A stretch of 64,000 nt of DNA, from the NCBI GenBank assembly GCA_021108035.1, contig JAIORQ010000068.1, positions 1 through 64,000 on the forward strand. The letters run 5' to 3'. Made by a program: the position numbers and the translations under genes. Positions within the stretch are counted from its first letter, which is position 1. Every line of letters starts with the position of its first letter. This DNA is from Bacteroidales bacterium. Lineage in GTDB: Bacteria > Bacteroidota > Bacteroidia > Bacteroidales > JAADGE01. Below are positions 42,575-51,047 of this stretch, piece after piece. The notes under the pieces are model-generated. The model was given only the letters and a program-made list of their open reading frames with translations. It ran no database searches and was not told the DNA's origin.

Positions 42575-45181
42575 ATGACAAATGCAAAAAAAAATAAGAC
42601 CGGATTATTTAAATCTCGATCGAAAATAAATTTTGCCGTAAGCGGTTTTATTTTAGGAGCATTATTTCCGATGCTTGCATGGTCTTTATATTTATTAGCG
42701 AATGAATATTCGTTTTCCTTTTCAGGAATTTCTCAAATCCATATCGAAAACCCCTTAAATTACATCATTGATTTGACCCCCTTTATATTGGGTTTAATCT
42801 TTTATTTTATTTCTGATTTTTTTTTAAAAGAAAGGATTCAACTTAAAAAAGAATTAACCGAAAAAGATCAAATAATTGAACAATATTCAATTTTCGCAAA
42901 ACAAATCGGTGAAAAAAAAATTATATTTGATAACATTGAGACATCCGAAGAAGATACCCTAAATATTTCTCTGAAAAACATGAGAAAAAATTTTTTAACA
43001 GGTAAAAAAACTGAAACTAAACAAAATTGGGTTGCCGGCGGAAAAGAGATAATAACAGATATTATAAGGAAACATAATGATCTTAATGAATTAACCTATG
43101 ATGTATTAGTTAATCTTATAAATTATACAGATTCGGTACAAGGAGCATTCTATATATTCAATGATGAAGAGCAAATACTTGAAAATATTTCAACTTATGC
43201 TTATGACAGAAAAAAATTCGTTGATCAAAAATTTAAAATCGGAGAAGGATTAATTGGCCAAGCAGCATATGAAAAAAAATACATATACAGAAAAAGAATA
43301 CCGGAAACATACACTACATTATCATCCGGCCTCATTGGTGAACAAAAACCCAAAAGTTTACTGATAACACCTTTATTAGGAGATGAAAAAATTCAAGGAG
43401 TTATTGAAATTGCATCAGTAAAAGATGAGATTAATAAAGAAACTATTTCATTTCTAAATGAATTAAGTGAAATTATAGGACAAACAATATTTAATTTTAA
43501 AGCTAACTTAACAACTAAAAAATTACTCCGAGAATCGCAAACTTTAACTGAACAGCTTAAAAAAAATGACGAAGAACTCCGGAAAAATGCAAAAGAAATG
43601 GAGAAAACTCAAATTGAACTTCAAAGTTCAAATATTGAATTAGCAGAGAAAATTTCGGAAGTTGAGCAAGGACAAAAAAGATTAAATACATTATTGGAGA
43701 ACGCGTCTGAAGTAATTACTATATATAATAAGGCAGGGATAGTTCAATATGTAAGCCCGTCAATTAAAAGTATTCTTGGTTTTTCACCCGAAGAAATGCT
43801 TGGAATAAACCGTTTTGAAAGAGGAGATAAAATTCTGCAAGATGTATTTAATGAATTAATTCAAAAACCTGATATCATTAAAACCTTTGAATATCAATAC
43901 ACCAATAAAGATAAAAAAAGGCTGTGGCTTGAAACAAGCGGCAGAAACCTAATTAATAATCCCGCAATTAACGGCATTATTTTTAATACCAGAGACATTA
44001 CAATAAGAAAAGAAGCAGAAACGGCCAAAAGGCTGAGCAGTGAAATGCAAGCACTTTCTGAGAACAGTCCTGATATGATAATTCGTATAGGACTGCAAGG
44101 AGATTTCTACTATGCAAACCCAATGACCAAACAATTCATCGGAATTAATTCACACGATATTATAGGAAGTAACATTAATACTATAGATCTGGACGAGAAA
44201 ATTACAAACTTTTTTAAAGATGTTATTAATGATACAAAAATTGCCGAAAAAGAAATTCAAAAAGAAACAACTTTTAATATAAACAATATTAATCGTATTG
44301 TACAATTCAATGCTATTCCGGAATTTGACTCAGCCGGAAATGTAAGTACATTCTTATTAATAGCCCATGATATTACCGAAAGAAAAGAAATAGAACTGGA
44401 AATTGATAATAAAAATAAAAACATTACTGAGAGTATTAAGTATGCTCAAAGAATACAATCAGCAATTATCCCTAATTTAGATATTGTTAACAGATATTTG
44501 CCCGAATCATTCATTTTTTATAAACCAAGAGACGTTGTCAGCGGAGATTTACCTTGGTTCTTTTATAAAGAAAACGAAATATATTTGGCAGCCATTGATT
44601 GTACCGGACACGGGGTTCCCGGAACATTACTGTCATTTATCGGATATTTTTCATTAAACAATATTGTCAACCGTGAAGAAAAACTAAGTACAGGAGAAAT
44701 TTTAGATGAATTACATTATCAAGTAAGAAAAACACTAAAACAAGACTCTCCGGATTCAAAAGCAAGAGATGGCATGGATATTGCCTTATGTAAAATAAAT
44801 CATCAAGAAAATATTCTGGAATATGCCGGTGCTCACAGAGAGTTATTTTTACTGAGAGATAATGAAATTAAACGTTTTAGAGGAGACAGAAAAGCTGTGG
44901 GAGGTAAACCGATGGGAAAAAGAGAAGAAAAAAACTTTTCAACACACAAAATTAATATACAAAAAAAAGATAAAATTTTTATCTTTACAGACGGTTTACC
45001 GGATCAAATAGGAGGTGAAGACGGCAGAAAATATCAAGCCGGAAGGATCAGGGAACAAATTATTGAAAAAAATAATTTTTCAATGACAGAATATTATAAT
45101 TTCTTTGTAGATCAATTTTCGAAATGGAAAAAAGGATATAAGCAGATTGATGATATACTTTTAATTGGTATTGAATTCTAA
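42575..45181 (+). CDS. GAF-PAS-PAS-PP2C (SpoIIE) phosphatase, SiaA-like
   Basis: Two N-terminal helices (about 17-40 and 62-82) are followed by a GAF domain (about 165-310, GAFYIFNDEEQILENISTYA), coiled coil, PAS 1 (about 370-490, LLENASEVITIYNKAGIVQY), PAS 2 (about 495-610) and a SpoIIE-type PP2C domain (about 625-868). The phosphatase shows ESIKYAQRIQSAIIPNLDIV, KPRDVVSGDLPWFF, AIDCTGHGVPGTLLSFIG, ARDGMDIALC and FIFTDGLPDQIGG with metal-binding Asp residues. In Pseudomonas SiaA dephosphorylates SiaC; the SiaB and SiaC genes directly downstream (12 and 7 bases away) support the same role here, against phospho-SiaC. The input domains differ from SiaA. Confidence 0.9.
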   Translation: MTNAKKNKTGLFKSRSKINFAVSGFILGALFPMLAWSLYLLANEYSFSFSGISQIHIENPLNYIIDLTPFILGLIFYFISDFFLKERIQLKKELTEKDQIIEQYSIFAKQIGEKKIIFDNIETSEEDTLNISLKNMRKNFLTGKKTETKQNWVAGGKEIITDIIRKHNDLNELTYDVLVNLINYTDSVQGAFYIFNDEEQILENISTYAYDRKKFVDQKFKIGEGLIGQAAYEKKYIYRKRIPETYTTLSSGLIGEQKPKSLLITPLLGDEKIQGVIEIASVKDEINKETISFLNELSEIIGQTIFNFKANLTTKKLLRESQTLTEQLKKNDEELRKNAKEMEKTQIELQSSNIELAEKISEVEQGQKRLNTLLENASEVITIYNKAGIVQYVSPSIKSILGFSPEEMLGINRFERGDKILQDVFNELIQKPDIIKTFEYQYTNKDKKRLWLETSGRNLINNPAINGIIFNTRDITIRKEAETAKRLSSEMQALSENSPDMIIRIGLQGDFYYANPMTKQFIGINSHDIIGSNINTIDLDEKITNFFKDVINDTKIAEKEIQKETTFNINNINRIVQFNAIPEFDSAGNVSTFLLIAHDITERKEIELEIDNKNKNITESIKYAQRIQSAIIPNLDIVNRYLPESFIFYKPRDVVSGDLPWFFYKENEIYLAAIDCTGHGVPGTLLSFIGYFSLNNIVNREEKLSTGEILDELHYQVRKTLKQDSPDSKARDGMDIALCKINHQENILEYAGAHRELFLLRDNEIKRFRGDRKAVGGKPMGKREEKNFSTHKINIQKKDKIFIFTDGLPDQIGGEDGRKYQAGRIREQIIEKNNFSMTEYYNFFVDQFSKWKKGYKQIDDILLIGIEF

Positions 45182-45192
45182 AACAAAGCAGT

Positions 45193-45771
45193 ATGGACGG
45201 AAAAAATTCCAATAATGATTCTCTTAATTTTGTTTATGACTTTTATAAAAAAATGAAAAAAAGCAATATCAACCTCGCATATGAAGGTGAAATTTCTCAT
45301 GAAATTACAAAAGCTTTCAGCTCTTTGGCTGAAAGCCATATTGCAATTGATAATGAAACAAATTCATTACAAAGAAGAGTTTTTCACGTAATGGTTGAAT
45401 CTCTGCAAAATATAAGTAAACATTCTGCTGAGAGAAAAACACGATCTTCTATAATTGACGGACAAGGACTGTTTTTTGTTACTAAACATGAAAATGAATA
45501 TTGTATTACTACCGGTAATGTTGTTACGACAAAGGAAATACCTGATCTTGAAGAAAATTTAAAACAGATAAATACAAGTAATAAAATGAAATTAAAGGAA
45601 TTATACAAAACAAAAATAAAAAAAGGTCGTCTTTCAGACAAAGGCGGTGCAGGTTTAGGTTTCATTGATATGGCAAGAAAAACAGGAGAACAATTAATTT
45701 ATTCATTCTTGAAACTTAACGACAAAAAATCATATTTTATATTAACATCAACAATATCCAGAATAAAATAA
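45193..45771 (+). CDS. siaB: SiaB-family protein kinase (DUF6272)
   Basis: A 192-residue protein similar to SiaB, an atypical GHKL-like kinase that phosphorylates SiaC. Recognisable stretches are NFVYDFYKKMKKSNINLAYE, SHEITKAFSSLAESHIAID, RRVFHVMVESLQNISKHS (matching the Asn-box helix of HATPase-type kinases), then FFVTKHENEYCITTGNVV and DKGGAGLGFIDMARKTGEQL, the glycine-rich lid. It lies between the phosphatase and siaC with short spacings, so the three are expected to be one transcript. The call depends on the Asn helix, the GGAGLG lid and the context. Confidence 0.85.
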   Translation: MDGKNSNNDSLNFVYDFYKKMKKSNINLAYEGEISHEITKAFSSLAESHIAIDNETNSLQRRVFHVMVESLQNISKHSAERKTRSSIIDGQGLFFVTKHENEYCITTGNVVTTKEIPDLEENLKQINTSNKMKLKELYKTKIKKGRLSDKGGAGLGFIDMARKTGEQLIYSFLKLNDKKSYFILTSTISRIK

Positions 45772-45777
45772 TTAATT

Positions 45778-46167
45778 ATGCGAATAATAAAAATTGAAGG
45801 TACGGACGATACTCCTCAAGTTACATTAGATGCAAATCCTGAAAATCCGTTTATGGAAATTTCCGGAAGATCTTTACCGGAAGATGTTGTAGCATTTTAC
45901 GATCCTATTTTAGAATGGTTAGATGAATATGCTGAAAATCCACTTGAAAAAACAGTTTTAAATATAAAATTGGAATATTTCAATACTGCATCTTCAAAAC
46001 TTCTTTTAGACATTCTTCTGAAATTGGAAGATATGAATGACGCAGGTAAAGATGTTCTTGTAAGATGGCATTTTCCTGATGATGACGAAGATATGGAAGA
46101 AGCAGGAGAAGAATACGAAGACATTGTTGAAGTACCTTTTGAACAAGTAAGCTATTCTATTGATTAA
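45778..46167 (+). CDS. siaC: SiaC-family regulatory phosphoprotein (DUF1987)
   Basis: A 129-residue DUF1987 protein. In Pseudomonas, SiaC in the unphosphorylated form activates the diguanylate cyclase SiaD, and SiaB/SiaA add and remove a phosphate on a Thr. Here the motif KLEYFNTASSKLLLDI (Thr70 with Ser72/Ser73) is the likely phospho-acceptor segment. Other conserved parts are IEGTDDTPQVTLDANP, EISGRSLPEDVVAFYDPI and WLDEYAENPLEKTVL. The end is very acidic (PDDDEDMEEAGEEYEDI). No GGDEF protein is in the window, so the effector is unknown. It ends 108 bases before the TerB-like/ABC gene. Confidence 0.9.
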   Translation: MRIIKIEGTDDTPQVTLDANPENPFMEISGRSLPEDVVAFYDPILEWLDEYAENPLEKTVLNIKLEYFNTASSKLLLDILLKLEDMNDAGKDVLVRWHFPDDDEDMEEAGEEYEDIVEVPFEQVSYSID

Positions 46168-46275
46168 ATATCTGGTCAGTTGTATTTTATAATTCTGTTT
46201 ATTATTATTCATAATTAAATTTGAAACATCTGATTTTTCTTTTTCAAAAAATTTTCACACTAATATCATAATAAT

Positions 46276-49200
46276 ATGAGTGAAGAAATTTTAAAAGCTC
46301 TTATGCAACTGTTTGCAATTATTGCAAAACAAGATGAAGGAGTTGTTCAACAAGAAGAAAAGTTTGTAATGACTTTTCTTGCTTCACAATTAAGCAAATC
46401 TCAAGTAAACGAATACATGGATTTGTTTATTAAAAATACTGAGAAAGAAGAAAAGAAAAGAAAAAGAGACGAAAAGAAAAAAACTTCAACATCCGGACCC
46501 GTAAAAATGGTTGATTCTGTCAGGGTAATGGGAATATGCAGGAAGATTAACAGAACTCTTAACCATAAACAAAAAGTTATCGTTTTAGCTCGTTTGTTCG
46601 AGCTTATTAATACCGAAAAAAAACTCTCTGAACTAAGAATGGAGATTATCTCTGTTGTTGCTGATGCATTTAATTTATCAAATACAGAATATAAAGAGAT
46701 TAAAGATTTTGTCATTAAAGACGACCACAGAGAACTTGATTCAGAATCAATATTAATTATTAACGATAAGGAATATGAACATCAAAAGGCACAAGTTATT
46801 CCTTCAGAAAGTTTACACGGAAGTGTTATTATACTCCAAATAAGAAGTGTCGATCTGTATTTTGTAAAATATACAGGTAAACAAGACGTATTTCTTAACA
46901 GTACAACTGTTTACAATAACAGAATTTATTTATTTGCTCCCGGTAGTGTTATTAAATTACCAAAGGGTAAACCGATTCATTACAGTGATATTGTTGCAAC
47001 TTTTATGGAAGATCTTGAAATATCAAGGCTTTCATTTATTGTTCGTGATTTACAATTTACTTTTAAAACAGGTGATATTGGTATAAGAAACATAAATTTC
47101 TCTGTCGATCACGGTAAACTTGTAGGAATTATGGGAGCCAGCGGTTCCGGAAAAACAACTCTGGTAAATGCTCTGTCCGGAATTAACAAACCCTCAGTCG
47201 GTTTTGTAAAAATTAACGGAATTGATCTGCACCATAACCCCGGTGATCTTGAAGGAGTTATCGGTTATATTCCTCAAGACGACTTGCTTATTGAAGAACT
47301 AACAGTTTTTCAAAATTTATACTACAATGCAAAGTTATGTTTCAAAGATAAAAATGATAAAAAACTTACTGCGCTTGTAATTAAAACCTTAAAAGATCTC
47401 GGTTTATTTGATAAAAAAGATCTGAAAGTAGGTAACCCGATGAATAAAACAATCAGCGGAGGACAAAGAAAAAGATTAAATATTGCTCTGGAATTAATCA
47501 GAGAACCTTCGATTCTGTTTGTTGACGAACCCACATCCGGGTTATCATCCAGAGACTCTGAAAATGTAATGGAACTCTTAAGTGAATTAACTCAAAAAGG
47601 AAAACTGATCTTTGTAGTTATTCACCAACCTTCTTCAGATATCTATAAAATGTTCGACAGAATGTTAATCCTCGATCAAGGAGGATACATGGTTTATTAC
47701 GGGAATCCGGTTGAAGCAGTATCGCATTTCAAAACCATTGATAATCAGGTCAATGCAGAAGCAGGTGAATGTGGTATGTGCGGCAATGTAACACCTGAGT
47801 TAATTTTTGATATTATTGAAGCCGAGGTTGTTGATGAATTCGGACAATATACTGAAATAAGAAAAATCTCTGCATCTGAATGGGAAAAACAATATTTAGA
47901 AAAGGTAGCTAAAGAAAATATTGAAGTTATTAAAGACGAACCACCGGCAAACTTAAATATTCCCGGATGGTTCAAACAATTCAGAATTTTCCTTACTCGC
48001 GACCTTTTATCAAAGATCAGTAATACTCAATATATTGTTTTGAATTTACTCGAAGCTCCTCTATTAGGTTTTATTCTTGCTTTCTTAATAAGATATATTT
48101 CTGATCCCAATTCCTCTGTATATGTATTTTTTGATAATGAAAATATACCTCCGTATATATTTATGAGTATTGTTGTTGCATTATTCTTAGGGTTAACAGT
48201 AAGTGCTGAAGAAATTTTCAGAGACAGAAAAATATTAAAAAGAGAAAAATTCCTTAACCTCAGCAGATCGTCATATTTATTGGCGAAAATTACAATATTA
48301 ATAGTTATTTCCGCTATTCAATCAATATTATTTGTTATTATAGGAAACTCAATACTCGGTATTCAAGGCATGTATTTTGAATATTGGTTGGTGCTTTTCA
48401 CTACATTTGTATTTGCAAACTTTATGGGATTGAATATTTCTTCGGCTTTCAATTCAGCTGTTACTATCTATATCTTGATACCTTTGCTGATGATTCCGCA
48501 GATGGCACTCGGTGGTGCGATGTTCAGTTTCGACAAACTGAACCGAGCAATAGGCAGCGTAGATAAGGTTCCTGTAATTGCCGATATAATGGCATCAAGA
48601 TGGGCATATGAAGCCCTAATGGTACAACAATTCCAAGAGAATAAATTCGAAAAACAATACTACATATATAATCAAGTAAAGAGTACAGCTAATTTTAAAC
48701 AAGACAAGTTAATACCTAAACTTTCCGAAAGCATTGAATCATTTGAAATTCTGCAAGATGAAATTAATGATAAAAAAGGAGATCATGATTCAATTGTTAA
48801 AATCCAAAAAACGGAATTAGCTCTGCTTAAAAATGAAATTACCAAGGAAAACAAACAAATAATAAAACTCGCAAAAAAACTTAAAACTCATAAAGCAGGA
48901 AACGGCCTTAAACAAATAAATTTTGATGTATATTACGATGACTTTGATGTTTTAGCCGCAAATGATCAAGAAGTTAAAAAAGCTCTTGTGATTCCGAATG
49001 AATTGATCAATAAATTGAACATCAATGAATACGAAATTGAAGAACACGGTTATAAATTAATGGATCTTCTTGAAAACTGGAAATCATTTTACTTGGCAGT
49101 ATATTCAAGTGCAAATGAACTTAAAGAAGAATTAATTGAATATCAAGATGAACAATCAAAAGGCTATTTTGTACGTTTCAGAAATAAGTTCCATAATGAA

Positions 49201-49530
49201 CATCTTGATGATATTGTAAGAAATATATATGAAAAAAATAAAATTTTGCGTTTTAATGATAAACTTATTCGACAAGAAGAACCTATTTATTTAGAACCTG
49301 ATGATTCAAATTTTATAGGAATAAGATCTCATTTTTATGCACCGAATAAACATTTTCTCGGTAAAAATTACAATACATTTTGGTTTAATGTTATCATAAT
49401 TTGGGCTATGTCGTTACTATTATATATCCCGCTATATTACGATCATCTGAGGAAAATTGTTAATTTCTTCGGGAACTTTAAATTCAGTAAAAATAAAAAA
49501 AATAAAAAAGTCGAAAATCAAGAGGATTAG
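46276..49530 (+). CDS. TerB-like/FHA-like fused ABCG-type transporter
   Basis: This 1084-residue protein combines unusual modules. Residues 1-155 form a helical TerB-like domain (LFAIIAKQDEGVVQQEEKFV and KINRTLNHKQKVIVLARLFE). A beta domain at about 160-245 has an FHA-like pattern. The ABC ATPase (about 260-480) has GIMGASGSGKTTLVNALS, TISGGQRKRLNIALELI and ILFVDEPTSGLSSRDSENV. Then a CxxC pair (GECGMCGN), and ABC2 membrane helices at about 580-770 with VVALFLGLTVSAEEIFRDRK. A long coiled insertion (about 790-980) precedes a final helix (FWFNVIIIWAMSLLLYIPLY). It is an ABCG-like half-transporter or exporter. The FHA-like module could read a phosphoprotein state from the Sia operon just upstream; that is inference. 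Confidence 0.85.
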   Translation: MSEEILKALMQLFAIIAKQDEGVVQQEEKFVMTFLASQLSKSQVNEYMDLFIKNTEKEEKKRKRDEKKKTSTSGPVKMVDSVRVMGICRKINRTLNHKQKVIVLARLFELINTEKKLSELRMEIISVVADAFNLSNTEYKEIKDFVIKDDHRELDSESILIINDKEYEHQKAQVIPSESLHGSVIILQIRSVDLYFVKYTGKQDVFLNSTTVYNNRIYLFAPGSVIKLPKGKPIHYSDIVATFMEDLEISRLSFIVRDLQFTFKTGDIGIRNINFSVDHGKLVGIMGASGSGKTTLVNALSGINKPSVGFVKINGIDLHHNPGDLEGVIGYIPQDDLLIEELTVFQNLYYNAKLCFKDKNDKKLTALVIKTLKDLGLFDKKDLKVGNPMNKTISGGQRKRLNIALELIREPSILFVDEPTSGLSSRDSENVMELLSELTQKGKLIFVVIHQPSSDIYKMFDRMLILDQGGYMVYYGNPVEAVSHFKTIDNQVNAEAGECGMCGNVTPELIFDIIEAEVVDEFGQYTEIRKISASEWEKQYLEKVAKENIEVIKDEPPANLNIPGWFKQFRIFLTRDLLSKISNTQYIVLNLLEAPLLGFILAFLIRYISDPNSSVYVFFDNENIPPYIFMSIVVALFLGLTVSAEEIFRDRKILKREKFLNLSRSSYLLAKITILIVISAIQSILFVIIGNSILGIQGMYFEYWLVLFTTFVFANFMGLNISSAFNSAVTIYILIPLLMIPQMALGGAMFSFDKLNRAIGSVDKVPVIADIMASRWAYEALMVQQFQENKFEKQYYIYNQVKSTANFKQDKLIPKLSESIESFEILQDEINDKKGDHDSIVKIQKTELALLKNEITKENKQIIKLAKKLKTHKAGNGLKQINFDVYYDDFDVLAANDQEVKKALVIPNELINKLNINEYEIEEHGYKLMDLLENWKSFYLAVYSSANELKEELIEYQDEQSKGYFVRFRNKFHNEHLDDIVRNIYEKNKILRFNDKLIRQEEPIYLEPDDSNFIGIRSHFYAPNKHFLGKNYNTFWFNVIIIWAMSLLLYIPLYYDHLRKIVNFFGNFKFSKNKKNKKVENQED

Positions 49531-49582
49531 AACAAAAAAGAAAAAAAGATAAAGTATTTTTTTTAGATTTTTAAAATTTTAA

Positions 49583-49590
49583 TACCTTTG
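49583..49590 (+). promoter_or_regulatory. -7 promoter element TACCTTTG
   Basis: It matches TAnnTTTG and lies 32 bases upstream of the ATG at 49622. It suggests that the lipoprotein and the following secreted protein have a promoter separate from the transporter. Confidence 0.55.
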
Positions 49591-49621
49591 ATTGTTAAAT
49601 GCCTCAAAAAATCAAACTAAT

Positions 49622-50521
49622 ATGGCAAAAAAGATTTTACTTTTTTTATCAATCATAACAATTTTAGCTTCATGCGGCAACGGAGGTAATGACGGTACTA
49701 TTGAAGGACCTGTGGAAGATGACAGTATTAACAGAGTAGAAATTGACCCTGATCAAATAAACGGACTCATCGAAAGTTTTCCTTCGCCTATTGAAATGGC
49801 AGCCACAATTGAAGATATGCAAGTACCTTATTCAAAAAAGAACTTAGTCCCAACTGAAACTGCTGCTGACTTTGATTCAAATTTTGAAAAAGCTTTAGGT
49901 TTGGGAATGTTAAGTGCTGATTTGGGATATTTAAATGTTTACGGCAGAAAAAATGCAATTGTTGAATATTTAACATCTATTAAACGAATAGCTGATGCAT
50001 TGGATATTGATCAATTTTTTGAATTTCAAACTTTAAAAAGATTAGCAACCAACAGTACAAATCTTGATTCTTTAATGTTCCTTTCCGTTTCAAGTTATCA
50101 CGATATGGATGAGCATTTAAGAGAGACCAGAAGAAGCGATTTAAGTGCATTAATGATAACAGGAGTTTGGTTAGAAGGCCAATATCTCGCAAGTAAAGTA
50201 AATCAATTTAAAAGTGATAAAAGAACTGAAGAAATTATTGTAGGACAAAAAGATATTTTAAAAGAATTAATGACTGTTCTTGACTTTTTCAATAACAAAG
50301 CACGTTTTAAAAAAATGAACAAAGATTTTTCAGACCTGTCAACTTTATACGATAACGTTAAAATTGAATTTATTGAAGGAGAAACTACAATAACTTACGA
50401 TCAAGATTCTATCCCGTTGATTCAACCCGGAGATCGTACAATTATACATTATACAGAACAAGATCTTAACAAGATATCAAATAAAATTATAAACATTCGT
50501 AACAATTTAATATCACTATAA
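49622..50521 (+). CDS. Lipoprotein next to the TerB-like/ABC transporter
   Basis: ATG 49622 gives the lipoprotein signal MAKKILLFLSIITILASCG; a TTG ten codons upstream would start inside the promoter. The acidic tether (DDSINRVEIDPDQI) is followed by a mainly helical domain: NFEKALGLGMLSADLGYLNV, EYLTSIKRIADALDIDQFFE, DEHLRETRRSDLSALMITG and a C-terminal helix pair. I recognise no family, although DGK/ADLGYxxxYG patterns are common in Bacteroidota lipoproteins next to such transporters. Its stop overlaps the ATG of the next gene (TAATG at 50519-50523), so the pair is translationally coupled. Confidence 0.75.
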   Translation: MAKKILLFLSIITILASCGNGGNDGTIEGPVEDDSINRVEIDPDQINGLIESFPSPIEMAATIEDMQVPYSKKNLVPTETAADFDSNFEKALGLGMLSADLGYLNVYGRKNAIVEYLTSIKRIADALDIDQFFEFQTLKRLATNSTNLDSLMFLSVSSYHDMDEHLRETRRSDLSALMITGVWLEGQYLASKVNQFKSDKRTEEIIVGQKDILKELMTVLDFFNNKARFKKMNKDFSDLSTLYDNVKIEFIEGETTITYDQDSIPLIQPGDRTIIHYTEQDLNKISNKIINIRNNLISL

Positions 50522-50982
50522 TGAAAAAAATAGCAATTCTTATAGCAATAACAAGTTTTTTCATTTTTGCACCTCAAGAAGAGGCAAAAGCACAATGCAA
50601 ACAACAAAGAGTATATCATTGCGCAAGGCAAGGAGGAAATGCAATCTATCTGCGTGATTTTAACACAAAATTAAAAGCAGTCAGATCAGCAAGAGATATT
50701 AACGGTAATAAATGGCCTGTTGTTTTAAACAGAGGTACAAGATATCGTTTTATTCTTTGTACTCCGAGAGGCTTTGGTAATGATGTGAAATTAACTCTGT
50801 TTGATACCAGACATCCTGAATCAAAACCTTGGAATTCAACCGAAAAAAGCGGAAGAGATATGTTTGACTTTGTTTGTGAAAGATCCGGTGTTTATTACAT
50901 TTCTATAAGGTTTAAGGAAGGCAAAGGAAAAAGAAAGACTTGTGCTGTCGGAATATTGTCCTTTGTAGGCAAAAATCAATAA
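50521..50982 (+). CDS. Secreted protein with PPC-like fold
   Basis: A 153-residue protein with signal peptide MKKIAILIAITSFFIFAPQ and an A-K-A-Q cleavage region. The mature chain is beta-rich: NRGTRYRFILCTPRGFGNDV, KLTLFDTRHPESKPWNST, DMFDFVCERSGVYYISIRFK. That arrangement resembles a prepeptidase C-terminal (PPC) bacterial beta domain, which forms jelly-roll binding modules. Four Cys (CKQQ, HCARQ, LCTP, VCERS) and one more near the end suggest disulphides. It is the last gene of the operon and is followed by a strong terminator. Confidence 0.7.
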   Translation: MKKIAILIAITSFFIFAPQEEAKAQCKQQRVYHCARQGGNAIYLRDFNTKLKAVRSARDINGNKWPVVLNRGTRYRFILCTPRGFGNDVKLTLFDTRHPESKPWNSTEKSGRDMFDFVCERSGVYYISIRFKEGKGKRKTCAVGILSFVGKNQ

Positions 50983-51005
50983 TATACAATATCTATATCT
51001 TTAAT

Positions 51006-51046
51006 AAAGAGAGAGTGTATGTAACTACACTTTCTCTTTATTTTTT
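51006..51046. terminator. Strong hairpin terminator
   Basis: A 14-bp stem (aaagagagagtgta / tacactttctcttt, with one mismatch) and a 6-base loop are followed by attttttatt on the plus strand. The minus-strand side also carries A/T-rich flanks, so it may end the glucan phosphorylase transcript too. Confidence 0.85.
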
Positions 51047-51047
51047 A

